Positions 18,384 to 27,669 of a DNA stretch of 64,000 nucleotides are shown in pieces. Where the stretch lies: NCBI RefSeq assembly GCF_030817355.1, contig NZ_JAUSZH010000001.1:8097001-8161000 (forward strand), read 5' to 3'. Each line of letters starts with the position of its first letter. The first letter of the stretch is position 1. Source of the DNA: Streptomyces sp. V1I1 (lineage in GTDB: Bacteria > Actinomycetota > Actinomycetes > Streptomycetales > Streptomycetaceae). A program made the translations under genes and the position numbers. Under the pieces are notes generated by a model. It worked only from the letters and a program-made list of their open reading frames with translations, had not been told where the DNA came from and searched no databases.

Positions 18384-18611
18384 TCATTCCGGTATGGCCA
18401 CGCCGAACTCGCGCAACCGGGGCAAGCAGACGTCCAGGCAGGCCTCCACGGAGACAGCGTCCGTGCGCACCAGGAGGTCCTCGTGGAACGGGGCTCCGCT
18501 CGCGACGAATGTCCACGGCTTCACGCCCTCGCGCATGCGTTCGGCGTCAGCCTTGAACAGCACCGTGACCCCCTGCTCGGCCAGCGACTCCATGACGCGC
18601 ACCACGTCCAC
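18384..18611 (-). CDS. Conserved-looking hypothetical protein, 75 residues
   Basis: A short soluble protein starting at a GTG with a perfect ggggag site 5 bases upstream. It contains an alpha/beta pattern (VMESLAEQGVTVLFKADAER, then LPRLREFGVAIPE) and no cysteine pair or membrane helix. Codon use is normal for the window and the frame is open to a natural stop. I do not recognise a named family. A longer frame with more N-terminal residues exists but lacks a ribosome site. Confidence 0.6.
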   Translation of the reverse strand: MDVVRVMESLAEQGVTVLFKADAERMREGVKPWTFVASGAPFHEDLLVRTDAVSVEACLDVCLPRLREFGVAIPE

Positions 18612-18782
18612 TGAAACTCCCCTTGTATCCGTAATCGAACAGCCAGCCACGCTACAGGGACATCACGGCCTCCTCTTGACGGCTTAGGGCCATGAGGCGT
18701 CCAACCACCGTCGCGGCCACCGTTCGTGACGCCAAGCCCCGGGCGGCCAGTGGGCACCGGGCCGCTGGGACGGCGCCCGCCG

Positions 18783-18905
18783 TCATCCGTACACGACGGT
18801 CACCTGCCGGAATCCGAGGGAGTGCAGCAGACTCTCCAGCATGGACGTGGTGTTCTTCTCCGCCCGCGCGGTGAGCTCGCTTTCCTTCGCTATCGGAGGC
18901 AGGTG
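18783..18905 (-). pseudogene. DUF4230-type protein, C-terminal fragment
   Basis: About 40 residues (PIAKESELTARAEKNTT, then MLESLLHSLGFRQVTVVYG) fit the end of DUF4230 membrane-associated proteins. An in-frame stop lies directly upstream, so the rest of the gene is gone. Confidence 0.5.
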
Positions 18906-19079
18906 TCATCACACTCTTCGTGTGCCCTGGGCCGCACGCGGGTACGCACCGCGGGCCGTCGGGTGCGATACACGCCGTATCCCTCGTCCTCGGGGAAGTG
19001 TTCACCAGTCACCGGACAAGGGCGACCGAGCGGAAGTCCGGCTGCAACGCGCGGTGTTCCGACCGGGCACCGGTTCGCC

Positions 19080-19265
19080 GACCGGACCCGGGGCCCTGCA
19101 CGCCACTGTCCATGCGCTGCTGGAGGCGGGCCACAGCCGACGCGGGTCGCCAACTGGGCATGACCCACCGCGCTGTCAAACGCCTCGCCGACGCCGCGAG
19201 CCCCGATGAGCTCTTCACCGGCCTGTGGCAGAACCGGCCCTCTGTGCTCGACGCGTCCAGAATGA
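19080..19265 (+). pseudogene. ISL3-type transposase fragment with frameshift
   Basis: Two frames together read LHATVHALLEAGHSRR and then RQLGMTHRAVKRLADAASPD, FTGLWQNRPSVLD. These correspond to the internal helix-turn-helix of ISL3-family transposases. A few bases are missing at the junction near 19145. No catalytic core remains. Confidence 0.55.
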
Positions 19266-19347
19266 GTTGGCAGGGCGGTGAGGCTCCGAGGAGCGGGGAT
19301 GTTGGTGGAGCATCATCACCGTTCGGCTCTTCATACCTGTGTGGGCG

Positions 19348-19746
19348 TTATCGGATGAATCGGGGGAGCCATTTCGCTTTGTAGTCGGGGTGCCAGGCGT
19401 ATTCGGCGGCCAGTTGGCGTACTGCGAAGCCGAGTCCGACGGCACGGCCGGAGGTGTAGTCGTCGGTCGGGCGGTCGGTGTCGCGGTCGGCTACTTCGGT
19501 GTACTCGCTGAGCAGGACGCGGCTGGTTTCGATGCGGGCCAGAGTGCGAGCCGGGTCCTGGAGCGCGATGTGCCGGTCGTAGCCGGCTCCCCTCACCGTG
19601 AACGCGATACCGGACCTTCTGTCGTGGACCTCTCCAGGCACATCGGCCGGGCACCTCCAGCTCGCGCCGCCGGCGTCCCACGCGACTTGCTCCTCCTCGG
19701 TGAGCCGCGCCTCGATGAAGGTCACCATGTCTGTGTTGCCGGCCAT
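19348..19746 (-). CDS. DUF6221 family protein
   Basis: A 132-residue soluble protein. The start MVTFIEARLTEEEQVAW and the later DPARTLARIETSR followed by VRQLAAEYAWHPDYKAKW are characteristic of DUF6221, a family common in actinomycetes and often near mobile or phage genes. The ATG at 19746 has aggaag about 10 bases upstream; a second ATG six codons later fits the family start better. The function is unknown. Confidence 0.75.
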   Translation of the reverse strand: MAGNTDMVTFIEARLTEEEQVAWDAGGASWRCPADVPGEVHDRRSGIAFTVRGAGYDRHIALQDPARTLARIETSRVLLSEYTEVADRDTDRPTDDYTSGRAVGLGFAVRQLAAEYAWHPDYKAKWLPRFIR

Positions 19747-20067
19747 GCGACGGTGCTTCCTCTCGTGACGTGCTGTGCGGTGACTGCCAGGTCATTGTGG
19801 GGGAGCTTGGACCTGGTGATCCAGTCCGCGGCCGGACTGCTCGGCAGGCCGGGGGTTCGGCCACACGCGGGTGTCGTGCTGCTCCGGTCCGTCAGAGACG
19901 CGCCGCCGCACCTTCACCTCGTACGCACCGGAGTCCGGAAGCACTAGCCTCGCCGTTTCGCTTGGGTACAGCGACTGGTGAGGCGAAAACGCGAAAGTGC
20001 CTTCCTGGCCTGGGACGATGAACCTTGCTGAGGGGTTCTGTCGGTCCAGGCGGAGGGCACTTTCCAG

Positions 20068-21474
20068 GTGCAGGCTATCGGGTTTCGTCCCAAGGTCCAG
20101 GTCAGTGCCGATGGTTCAGGGGTGGTCGGTCATGCCGGGGCACGGTTGCTGACGGATCTCGCTGACGCCACCGGGCTGACCGCCGCGTACTCCACTGCGC
20201 TCGGGCCGCTTCGGCCGCGCGGGACCGGACATGATCCGGGACGGATCGCCACCGATCTGGCGGTGATGCTCGCCGACGGCGGCGAGGCCATTGCGGATCT
20301 GGCCGTACTGCGGGACCAGGCAGGGGTGTTCGGTTCGGTCGCCTCGACACCGACGGCCTGGCGGCTGCTCGCCGACACCGATGAGAGAGCACTGTCTTCT
20401 CTGCGCTCGGCCCGTGCCCAGGCCCGGGAAGTCGCCTGGCTGCAGGCCGCCGAGCACGGCGAGGGCATTCCCGCAGCCCGGGCCGCGGGACGCGTTCTGC
20501 CCGGGCTGGTCCTGGACCTCGACGCCACGCTGGTCACCTGCCACACCGAGAAAGAGCAGGCCGCACCCACCTAAAAAGGCGGCTTCGGCTTCCACCCGCT
20601 GCTGTGCTTCCTCGCCAACACCGGCGAGGCACTGTCTGGTCGGCTGCGGCCCGGGAACGCCGGCGCCAACACCGCCACCGACCACATCACGGTGCTCGAC
20701 CAGGCGCTCGCGCAGATCCCAGACGCCCACTGGCACGGCACCGACATCCTCGTCCGCACCGACAGTGCCGGATCCGCGAAAGCCGTCCTCGCACACGTCC
20801 GCGACGTGCGGAAACGAGGAATCCGTGCATTCTTCTCGGTCGGATACGCCATCACCGAGCCGGTCCGCCGCGCTGTCCGGGCCATGCCCGACCGCCTCTG
20901 GCATCCCGCCCTGGACCAGGACGGGACTCTGCGTGATGGCGCCGAGGTCGCCGAGCTGACCGGCATGGTCGACCTGACCGGCTATCCCGCCGGCACCCGC
21001 ATCATCGTGCGCCGAGAGCGGCCGCACCCCGGAGCCCAGCTATCCCTGTTCGACCAGGACGAGGGCCTGCGCCATCAGGTGTTCCTCACGGACACCCCGT
21101 ATTCCGGGGGCGGCTCCGCCCAGTTCCTCGAAGTCCGTCACCGCGGACATGCCACCGTCGAGGACCACATCCGGTGCGGCAAGACCACCGGCTTCGGCCG
21201 CTTCCCCTCCCGCGACTTCGGCGTCAACGCCGTCTGGCTCGAACTCAGCCTCGCGGCGATCGATCTGCTGGCCTGGACCCGCGTTCTTCTCCTGGACGGG
21301 GAGCTGGCCACCGCCGAGCCGAAGAAGCTCCGCTACCGGCTGCTGCACGTCGCCGCCCGCCTCACCCGCGGCGGCCGACGCCTGCGCCTGCGGATATCGG
21401 CGACCTGGCCCTGGAGACACCAACTGGCCACGGCCTTCCACCGCCTCGCCGCACTGCCCCGTCCCGCCGGCTGA
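20068..21474 (+). pseudogene. IS1380-family transposase with one nonsense codon
   Basis: A full-length DDE transposase of the IS1380 family (469 codons) is open except for a TAA at 20572-20574. The family expects a Tyr codon TAC there (PTYKGGFGFHPLL), so one base change explains it. The N-terminal part holds the first Asp (VLDLDATLVTCH). The second part has VRTDSAGSAKAVL and the C-terminal Glu region. The start GTG follows cggaggg. It is probably inactive unless the stop is suppressed or misread. Clear terminal repeats were not found by eye. Confidence 0.8.
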
Positions 21475-21650
21475 CCAGCAAACCCCTGACCGTCCACGAC
21501 CCGAAAGGCCTTGGAGAACCCGACCACCGCGCCGGGACTCCGCCATGCCCAAGCAGCGAAATCACCTCGCCCACCTGACAGCTGACGACTACGGTCTCGG
21601 GGGAAGTTGAGCTTCGGGCGTGCTGGCCTGGCGGCTCGGCTGGTGGGTGA

Positions 21651-22110
21651 TCAGCGGGCGGTGTCGCGGACGGGGACGAGTTCGGTGCTCGTCCGGCGGC
21701 GGGTGGCCCGCTGCGCGGATCGGTCGGAGACGAGTGAGGCGATCGCGAGATGGGTCTCGGCGTATGTATCGCGGCGTCCGGTGAATCGCCGCAGGGGTGC
21801 CCACTGGCGGAGCTCGGCGTTGGTGTGCTCCACACAGATCCTCGCCGAGGACTGCCGCCGCCGTGTCTCGCGCCAGGCGTGCTTGTCACCGTCGCACGCA
21901 TCGTCCTTGGGCTTCTTCGGCGGGGCGCTGACCTGGCCGGGGAACTCCTTGGCCAGCCCGAGGTAGCCGGAATCGACCTTCGCCTTCACGCCGGAACGGG
22001 TGCGGAACTGCTCGGCGATGCCCTCGGTGCGCACGGCGGTCTGGTCGTGCATCCAGCCCGGGCGGACCAGGCCGGACAGCAGCAGGCGGCCCTGGCCGTC
22101 GCTACCGAAA
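21651..22110 (-). pseudogene. IS5-family transposase, C-terminal fragment
   Basis: The minus-strand frame holds the DDE core end (RLLLSGLVRPGWMHDQTAV, VDSGYLGLAKEFPG) and the final Glu helix (ICVEHTNAELRQWAPLRRF). The sequence upstream of about 22110 no longer fits, so the N-terminal half including the first Asp is lost. Confidence 0.75.
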
Positions 22111-22271
22111 CGGCGAGGTTAACCACCCTGCGCCCACGCGCCGTCCGCTCCGTGTTCGAGGGTTGCCTGTACTGCCAACCAGAGCTCGGCGCCGGTAAGA
22201 GCGTGATCGCTGGTCGGTGCTTCCCGAGAGTGGCCGATGCGTCTGGCTGCCGGATGTGAGCGGATCCGAGG

Positions 22272-23037
22272 TCAGGGCAGGGTGAGGATGCGGGGGCCGT
22301 CCTCGGTGACGGCGATGGTGTGTTCGATGTGGGCGGCTCGGCTGCCGTCGATCGTGCGCAGGGTCCATCCGTCGGGGTCGGTGTAGTAGTCGTTGCGTCC
22401 TCCGGCCATGAGCATGGGTTCGAGGGCGAGGGCGAGGCCGTGGCGCAGGGGGAAGCCGCGGCCGGGTCGTCCGTGGTTGGGGACGTGGGGGTCTTCGTGC
22501 ATCTGGCGGCCGATGCCGTGGCCGCCGAAGTCGGCTGGCATGCCGCAGTCGGCCTTGCGGGCGACCGTGCTGATGGCATGGGAGATGTCTCCGATCCGGT
22601 GGCCGACGGTGGCGGAGGCGATGCCGGCGTCCAGGGCCTGCTGGGTGGCGGCGATGAGTTCGAGGTCGGCGGGGCGAGGGGTGCCGACGGAAGCTGATCG
22701 CGGCGTCGCCGGTCCAGCCGTCGAGTTCGGCTCCGCAGTCGATGCTGACCAGGTCACCGTCGCGCAGGCGGTAGTTGTCGGGGATGCCGTGCGCGACGGC
22801 GTCGTTGACGGACGCGCAGATCACGGCGGGGAAGGGGATGGGGGCGAAGGAGGGCTGGTAGCCCAGGAACGGAGAACGTGCTCCGGCCTTGGTGAGAACG
22901 GCGCGGGCGGCTTCGTCGAGCTCCCGCAGGCGAACTCCCACAGCTGCCGCTGCGCGGGCAGTCGCAAGTGCGTGGGCCACGACGCGTCCAGCTTCTCGCA
23001 TCGTCTCCAGTGCCGTGTCGGTCTTGATCTCCACCAT
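22272..23037 (-). pseudogene. map: Type I methionine aminopeptidase, frameshifted
   Basis: Two frames join into one MAP of about 255 residues. The first covers the N-terminus and two metal ligands (SIDCGAELDGWTGDAAISF). After a shift near 22695 the second supplies the rest: PRPADLELIAATQQALDAG, the His ligand in FGGHGIGRQMHEDP, and Glu in ALEPMLMAGG. All five metal ligands exist across the two frames, so the lesion may be recent or a read error. The ATG follows aggga. It is divergent from an HTH gene across a palindrome. As MAP is essential, a housekeeping copy must exist elsewhere. Confidence 0.85.
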
Positions 23038-23070
23038 GTGTCGTGACTCCCTGCGATGCGACGCTACCCA

Positions 23071-23092
23071 ATACTTATACCGGTATTAGTAT
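23071..23092. promoter_or_regulatory. Near-perfect 22-bp palindrome between map and the HTH gene
   Basis: The sequence atacttataccggtattagtat is its own complement except for one symmetric pair. It lies 8 bp before the HTH start and about 34 bp before the map start. It is AT-rich, so it may also serve as a -10 region. It is best explained as the operator of the HTH regulator. Confidence 0.7.
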
Positions 23093-23099
23093 CACGGGC

Positions 23100-23375
23100 A
23101 TGGTGAGAGTTCCTTTGAGTCCGCAAGAGCGGCAACGCGGAGAGCGCTTCGGGATCCTGCTTCGCCAGGCCCGCGGTGACCGCAGCATGGTCGACGTGGC
23201 AGCAGCCGCCGGGGTGTCCGCTGAAACCCTCCGCAAGATCGAGACCGGCCGAGCCCCGACCCCGGCCTTCTTCACCGTGGCAGCCTTGGCCCACGCCCTG
23301 CACCTGTCACTCGATGACCTGGCCGCCGCCTGCGCGGAAGACGCCGAAGGCGGCGAGCAGGCCATGTCGGCGTGA
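23100..23375 (+). CDS. XRE-family helix-turn-helix regulator
   Basis: A 91-residue protein that is almost entirely one Cro/C1-type HTH domain (RFGILLRQARGDRSMVDVAA, then GVSAETLRKIETGRAP). The ATG at 23100 has no ribosome site and lies just after the palindrome, so a leaderless or very short-leader mRNA is likely. It is divergent from the methionine aminopeptidase gene, which it probably represses together with itself. Confidence 0.85.
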   Translation: MVRVPLSPQERQRGERFGILLRQARGDRSMVDVAAAAGVSAETLRKIETGRAPTPAFFTVAALAHALHLSLDDLAAACAEDAEGGEQAMSA

Positions 23376-23528
23376 CCAGACACGCGCCGACTGACGGGGA
23401 GAGCAGACGTCCCTGACGTAGCACGGCAGCACCGACCCTAACCGCACGACCCCAGATCGCTGAGCACCTTACGGCATGGTTCGGACTCTTATGTCAACCC
23501 CCCGAAGGACTTCGAGCGTCGACCCCAC

Positions 23529-24200
23529 TTAGCCAATGGTGGCCGGCGGTTCTGCAATGCCGATGAAGTTCCCGGCCACGGGCCGGATACGGACCGACCA
23601 CCCCAGAGCTGTGAGGTCGTCCGTGAGGGTCTGGACATCGTGGAACACCTTCACGATGCGGTACTGGCTGCCGTCATCGAGCCGACGCAGCGCCGCAGGG
23701 ACGGGCTGATCCGCGAGGACCTCCTCCTCCGCGGCCACGGAGGGGCCGTCGTCGATGAAGATCGCTCTGCCGCCCGGCGCGACCGCGGCGGCGACGGTGT
23801 TCCAAAAGTCGGGCAACCGCGCCGGCGGGACATGGGAAAGCCAGAAGGCGAAGAACACAGTGTCGTACCTTCGCGGCGGCTGCCACTCGAACAGGTCAGC
23901 CTGAATGAACTGGACGCTGGAGGATGCGGTGCGCGCACGAGCGATGGCCAACACTTCGTCTGCCGCGTCGATAGCCGTCACCGAATGCGCCCGCGCGGCG
24001 AGCATCGCGGTCCACTGTCCGGTTCCGCAGGCCAACTCCAGCACATCCCCGGCAATCGGGAGGCCGTCGGCCGCAGACAGCAACTCCTGCAGGTCCTCGC
24101 GTTCTGCATAGGGCCGGTCGTACTCGGCCGCGCCGGCCCTGTAGTAGGCCATCTGATCCGCTAGAAGAGCGTCGTCATCGCTGCCCATGGCCCCGACCAT
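23529..24200 (-). CDS. Class I SAM-dependent methyltransferase
   Basis: A 223-residue Rossmann-fold methyltransferase. Motif I is [15 protein letters not shown], the acidic residue of motif II is [12 protein letters not shown], and later motifs include FIQADLFEW and [15 protein letters not shown]. The substrate is unknown; the group includes small-molecule methylases. The ATG at 24200 (ggaacg about 8 bases upstream) and a second ATG at 24188 are both plausible starts. The gene abuts an IS30 fragment on its 5' side, so its native promoter may be lost. Confidence 0.85.
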   Translation of the reverse strand: MVGAMGSDDDALLADQMAYYRAGAAEYDRPYAEREDLQELLSAADGLPIAGDVLELACGTGQWTAMLAARAHSVTAIDAADEVLAIARARTASSSVQFIQADLFEWQPPRRYDTVFFAFWLSHVPPARLPDFWNTVAAAVAPGGRAIFIDDGPSVAAEEEVLADQPVPAALRRLDDGSQYRIVKVFHDVQTLTDDLTALGWSVRIRPVAGNFIGIAEPPATIG

Positions 24201-24287
24201 ACATACGTTCCTGCAGCCCTCCCCCCAAGACTGCGCCTCCAAGGTCGCCACGATGACGTCCTCGACTTGATCCAGCCCATCGGGCGG

Positions 24288-24446
24288 GGCGTCATCCGCG
24301 GCATGGTGTCCATCAGCACCCGCCCCGCCGAGGTCGAGGACCGTAAGGTGCCCGGCCACTGGGAGGGCGACCTCGTCATGGGCACACGGCCCTCGGCGGT
24401 CGCCACGCTCGTCGAGCGCACCACCCGCTACACCGCCATCGTCGCT
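24288..24446 (+). pseudogene. IS30-family transposase fragment
   Basis: About 50 residues read [20 protein letters not shown], then [19 protein letters not shown], the start of the IS30 catalytic domain with its first Asp. Both ends are lost. The fragment runs without a break into a truncated TetR gene. Confidence 0.75.
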
Positions 24447-24971
24447 CTACCGGTACGTGCCCGGAAAGGCCGAGCTGGTCGCGTTGATGGTGGAGACCAC
24501 AATCGGCGAGGCCTCACTGCCTAACGGGCCGCGCCGCGACTGGCGGGAGCAACTCGGCGACTGGGCCCGCCAGCTGGTCACCGTCTTCCACCGGCACCCA
24601 TGGCTGCTGGACGCAACCGTCGGCCCGAGGGTCATGGGCCCAGGGAGCTTGCCTGGATGGAGCAGGCCCTCGCCGCACTGGACGGCACCGGCTTCTCGGG
24701 TGCCGAGCGGATGGACGCGGTCGTCCTGCTGGCCGGCCACGTGCGCGGGATCGCCCAACAGGCCCGCGCGGCGGGTCCGGCGGGCAACCCCGAAGCGCAG
24801 CTCAGCGTCACGCTCGGGGAGCTGATGCAGGCGCACGGCGAGCACTACCCAGCCCTCACCGCCGCGCTGGCCTCGGCGACCCAGCACGGCGGGCAGGACC
24901 AGGCACTGGAGTTCGGCCTGCAACGCATCCTGGACGGCTTGGGCCTACTCATCGCCCAGCGTTCGAACTGA
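24443..24971 (+). pseudogene. TetR-family regulator, truncated and frameshifted
   Basis: The sequence begins in the third helix of a TetR HTH ([17 protein letters not shown]) and continues through a TetR_C_1-type ligand domain. One base is missing near 24645, after which the frame continues as RELAWMEQALAALDGTGF to FGLQRILDGLGLLIAQR. The DNA-binding N-terminus was replaced by the IS30 fragment. Orphan operators of TetR type lie 330 bp downstream. Confidence 0.8.
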
Positions 24972-25297
24972 CCAGGGCCGCCTCACCGTTCTGCTGGGGC
25001 TAAGGCACGTTTCCGGCGTATTCCGGCTGCCCTCCTTGCGAGCCAGGCAGCGTCTCCCACTCAGCCTCGGTCGCGTCTGCAGGTGCACCATCTCCAGTCA
25101 CAGAAGGAGCTTGCCAGAACGGCTCAACGAGCGCGCGCTCCGGGCCTACTGAGCGATCGGTGCCTGAGAGCTACCAGCTGGATCTCGCGCGTGGCACTCG
25201 CGGATGAGCTCAGCCCGCCGTATAGGGCCGAGGCCGGGCTCATGGTTTGGGCGGGGGCCAATCCCCCTGGCGCAGATGTCCGCAGGTATCAGCTATC
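24972..25297. other. Gene-free stretch
   Basis: I see no supported gene. The end of the stretch leads into tandem operator palindromes and the membrane-protein gene at 25340. Confidence 0.5.
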
Positions 25298-25325
25298 TTG
25301 AACGCGTTCAGTTGAACGCGTTCAA
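25298..25325. promoter_or_regulatory. Tandem TetR-type palindromes upstream of the membrane protein gene
   Basis: Two copies of TTGAACGCGTTCA(A) stand at 25298-25310 and 25312-25325, centres 14 bp apart. TTGAACGCGTTCAA-like dyads are typical TetR-family operators. They lie just upstream of the gene at 25340. The most likely cognate repressor is the broken TetR gene ending at 24971. Confidence 0.7.
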
Positions 25326-25339
25326 TCTTGGGGGCGAAT

Positions 25340-25729
25340 ATGGAAGGTCCGCGGGTCCGTACGGGTCAGTCGGCGCTCACTGTGACTGCTGTGGTGGCGG
25401 TGATACCCGCGCTGGCCATCGGATTGCCCAGCGGGCTCGGTGAGCTCTTCTTCCTGACCGCCATGCCGACGGCCATACCGCTCTTCTTGCGGCGTGAGCC
25501 ACAGCGCTTCGTCCGGGCCTGCGTCATCATCGGGACCGGCCTGCTGACCTGGGCGGTAGTGGGTTTCATCCTGGGGATGTTCCTGTTCATCCCGGCGGCG
25601 GTGATGCTGCTGGTGGCTGCTTTCGTGGACCCTCGCACTCGACCGAGCCTATGGTGGGGCCTGGGCGTGTTGGGCGCTCCGCTGGTGGCGGGCGTCGTAC
25701 TTGCACTCCATGACCAGCCCGGCCTCTGA
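25340..25729 (+). CDS. Small integral membrane protein, hypothetical
   Basis: 129 residues with about four membrane helices (VTAVVAVIPALAIGLPSGL, FFLTAMPTAIPLFL, VIIGTGLLTWAVVGFILGMF, LWWGLGVLGAPLVAGVVLAL) and short loops. The ATG at 25340 has ggggg about 5 bases upstream. No named family is recognised. Tandem TetR-type operators directly upstream suggest it is induced when a TetR ligand appears. The adjacent TetR gene is dead, so expression may now be constitutive. Confidence 0.75.
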   Translation: MEGPRVRTGQSALTVTAVVAVIPALAIGLPSGLGELFFLTAMPTAIPLFLRREPQRFVRACVIIGTGLLTWAVVGFILGMFLFIPAAVMLLVAAFVDPRTRPSLWWGLGVLGAPLVAGVVLALHDQPGL

Positions 25730-25774
25730 CGTACCAGCACCCTGTAGCTATCAGGCGAGACGCGACTCCGGCAG

Positions 25775-26026
25775 TTGGCTGTCCCAGCGAGGATGCGCAG
25801 CTGGCACCGGTACGTCACCCGCGCCGCCGCGAAGAAGGCCGCTGAAGAGGCGTCCGAGCAGGCCCGGCAGCGCACCGCCAGGCACCTGCTGGCCACCCGT
25901 ATCGCAACGCTGCTCGCCACGCGGCCCGTCGAACCGGCGCCCTTCGACAACGACTGGGAGCCGCACCCGTACGCGGCGGGAGCTGCCCGAGCCCGGGCCG
26001 CGCTGCGCGTTGGGCGTGCCGCTTGA
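25775..26026 (+). CDS. Doubtful small hypothetical protein
   Basis: An 83-codon frame starting at TTG, with an Ala/Arg-rich helix (RAAAKKAAEEASEQARQRTA) and a tail FDNDWEPHPYAAGAARARAA. Composition is plausible for a real protein, but there is no clear ribosome site and I do not recognise the family. It could be a fragment or a chance frame. Confidence 0.3.
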   Translation: MAVPARMRSWHRYVTRAAAKKAAEEASEQARQRTARHLLATRIATLLATRPVEPAPFDNDWEPHPYAAGAARARAALRVGRAA

Positions 26027-26382
26027 GCCGAGGGGGCAGCTACCGGCAGCAAGGGTATGGGCTGCGGTCGAATGGCAACCCCCTGACGTGGTGGTAGACG
26101 CGGGCTCAGTCCAGGTACACGGCGATCCACCGGCCGCTTACCCTCAGCGGTCGCACCCGGAAGTGACCGCCACTGTGGACCCTCTCACGGTGCAGCAGGG
26201 GCCGGGGGTTGTGATCCTCGGCCGCCCCGGAGGGCGACCGCCCCGGTGCCGCGGGGCGGCACAGTGAAGCTGCGCCATCTTGAAGTGGCTGGTCAGGGTG
26301 CTGGGTGTGATGTCGTTTCGGGGTGCTCGTGCTGGTCGTGGGCGGCAGTCTGGGGTGTAGATCGTCTGGCAGGAGTGGGTTT
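26027..26382. other. Stretch without a supported gene
   Basis: Nothing convincing is visible. A short minus-strand frame ending at 26106 (HFRVRPLRVSGRWIAVYLD) might be a gene end but has no recognisable start. Confidence 0.35.
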
Positions 26383-26665
26383 GTGGATTCCCGTCCGTCG
26401 TCGCGGGTGCCGCTCCTACCCTCCGGGCCCACGGTGGATCCCGCGGTGTTGGAGCGGATCGCCGCGCGGCGTGCGGAGCTGGACGGACTCGAAGAGCAGC
26501 TGGTCAAACAGCTGTCGGAGGTACGAGCTGAGCGCGATGAGCTGGCCGTGGCCGAGCGGGTGTGGCAGCGGATGAGCGAGCGGCTCGCCGACGAGCGCAC
26601 GGAGGCCGGGTCGCCGGTGGTCCAGGTGGCAGGTCGGGCGGTGCGGCTGGTCCCGGACCGTGGGC
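26383..26665 (+). pseudogene. Coiled-coil/winged-helix protein, copy 1, truncated
   Basis: The GTG start follows aggag. Residues 1-95 form a coiled coil (ERIAARRAELDGLEEQLVKQ, LSEVRAERDELAVAERVW) and are clearly paralogous to the intact gene at 29581. Similarity stops near GRAVRLVPDR, where a transposase fragment begins in another frame. The C-terminal winged-helix-like part is lost. Confidence 0.65.
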
Positions 26666-26886
26666 CGGGGGTGGCTGACGAAAACCAAAGAGCACGCCGG
26701 AGACACCGTGTCCCTGGTCTACCAGTGCCGCCTGCCGCTGTCCACGCACACCCTGCACTACCTCACCGACCTGCTGCGACGCCATCTCAAAGCGATACGG
26801 TCGAGGTGGCGGGCGCTGCCGCCCGGGAGGATCGCGGTGATCGTCTTGGCTGTGCTGCGGCACGATCAGCGCCTGGCCGACATGCC
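26655..26886 (+). pseudogene. IS5-type DDE transposase, N-terminal fragment (copy 1)
   Basis: About 75 residues read LTKTKEHAGDTVSLVYQCRL, LPLSTHTLHYLTDLLRRHL, then ALPPGRIAVIVLAVLRHDQR. This is the helix-turn-helix start of an IS5-like transposase. The catalytic domain is missing. A related fragment occurs at 30061, in both cases directly behind a coiled-coil gene copy. Confidence 0.65.
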
Positions 26887-26889
26887 CAA

Positions 26890-27138
26890 GCATCCGCTGA
26901 ATGCGGTGATCAGGGTGCATACCGGACCGAAAGGGCCAGGCCATGTGCGTCCGTCGTCGGCTTCGGCATACCAGTAGAAGTGCTGTCGGTAGCCGGCCTG
27001 CAGGTACTTCGCTTCGTTGGGTACCAGGCTGTACCAGCCCATGGTTTGAAAGTCCTTGCCTTCGCCACCACACGCTTCGGGGTCGTAGATCATGGCAGCT
27101 ACCCAGACTTTGGCGTACTGGTTCCGGAAGATTGGCAT
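26890..27138 (-). pseudogene. DUF1036 family protein, probably truncated by IS debris
   Basis: The ATG at 27138 follows a strong ggggag site. The protein begins MPIFRNQYAKVWVAAMIYDP, then GKDFQTMGWYSLVPNEAKYL and FYWYAEADDGRTWPGPFGPV, all hallmarks of DUF1036. After residue about 80 the frame runs into the complement of the transposase fragment (GMSARR), so the natural C-terminus is probably lost by a few residues. It may still fold. Confidence 0.65.
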
Positions 27139-27669
27139 GTCAGCTCCCCTCCTGCCCTGAGGCTTCGATGCTCTGCCGCCATCGCTCGGCGAGTGACGTT
27201 TGTGGAATGCTGCCGCGCGGCGCAATGGGCAGTGTGCATCCTGAAGTTGCAGGTCACGGGTCTGGCGTGCGTGGGTGTCGGCAGACGCTCCCTGGTTATG
27301 GGCAGGAGGCCAATGACAAGATCATCGGCCATCACGCATTCCCCACGGGAAGGCGGCGTCAGCGCCCGTACCCAGCGAGGACGCATACGCTGGACCGGTA
27401 TTCGGCTGGCTGGAGGCCCCGTGCGGCCCGGGGCGGGACCGGCATCAGTCTCGCTCATTGGCAGCGGGGACGTTGAAACCGCAGCGGCCGCGCCCACCCA
27501 CGAGGGTGAGCCGGGCAGCGCGCCATGTCACGCGGTCAGCGGCATGAACGTGCCTCGCGATGAACTTCCGATCAGCCGCACGGCAGCGCGTTGAACGGCT
27601 GCGCATGTTTCGGGTGCGGCGGTGGAAGGGGTTGACCCTGCCCCTGCGTCAGGGTCGGAGCCTGGTCGC
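27139..27669. other. Stretch without a supported gene
   Basis: Open frames exist on both strands but none has a convincing start, family or composition. The right end must contain the promoter of the hydrolase-MerR operon. Confidence 0.4.
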
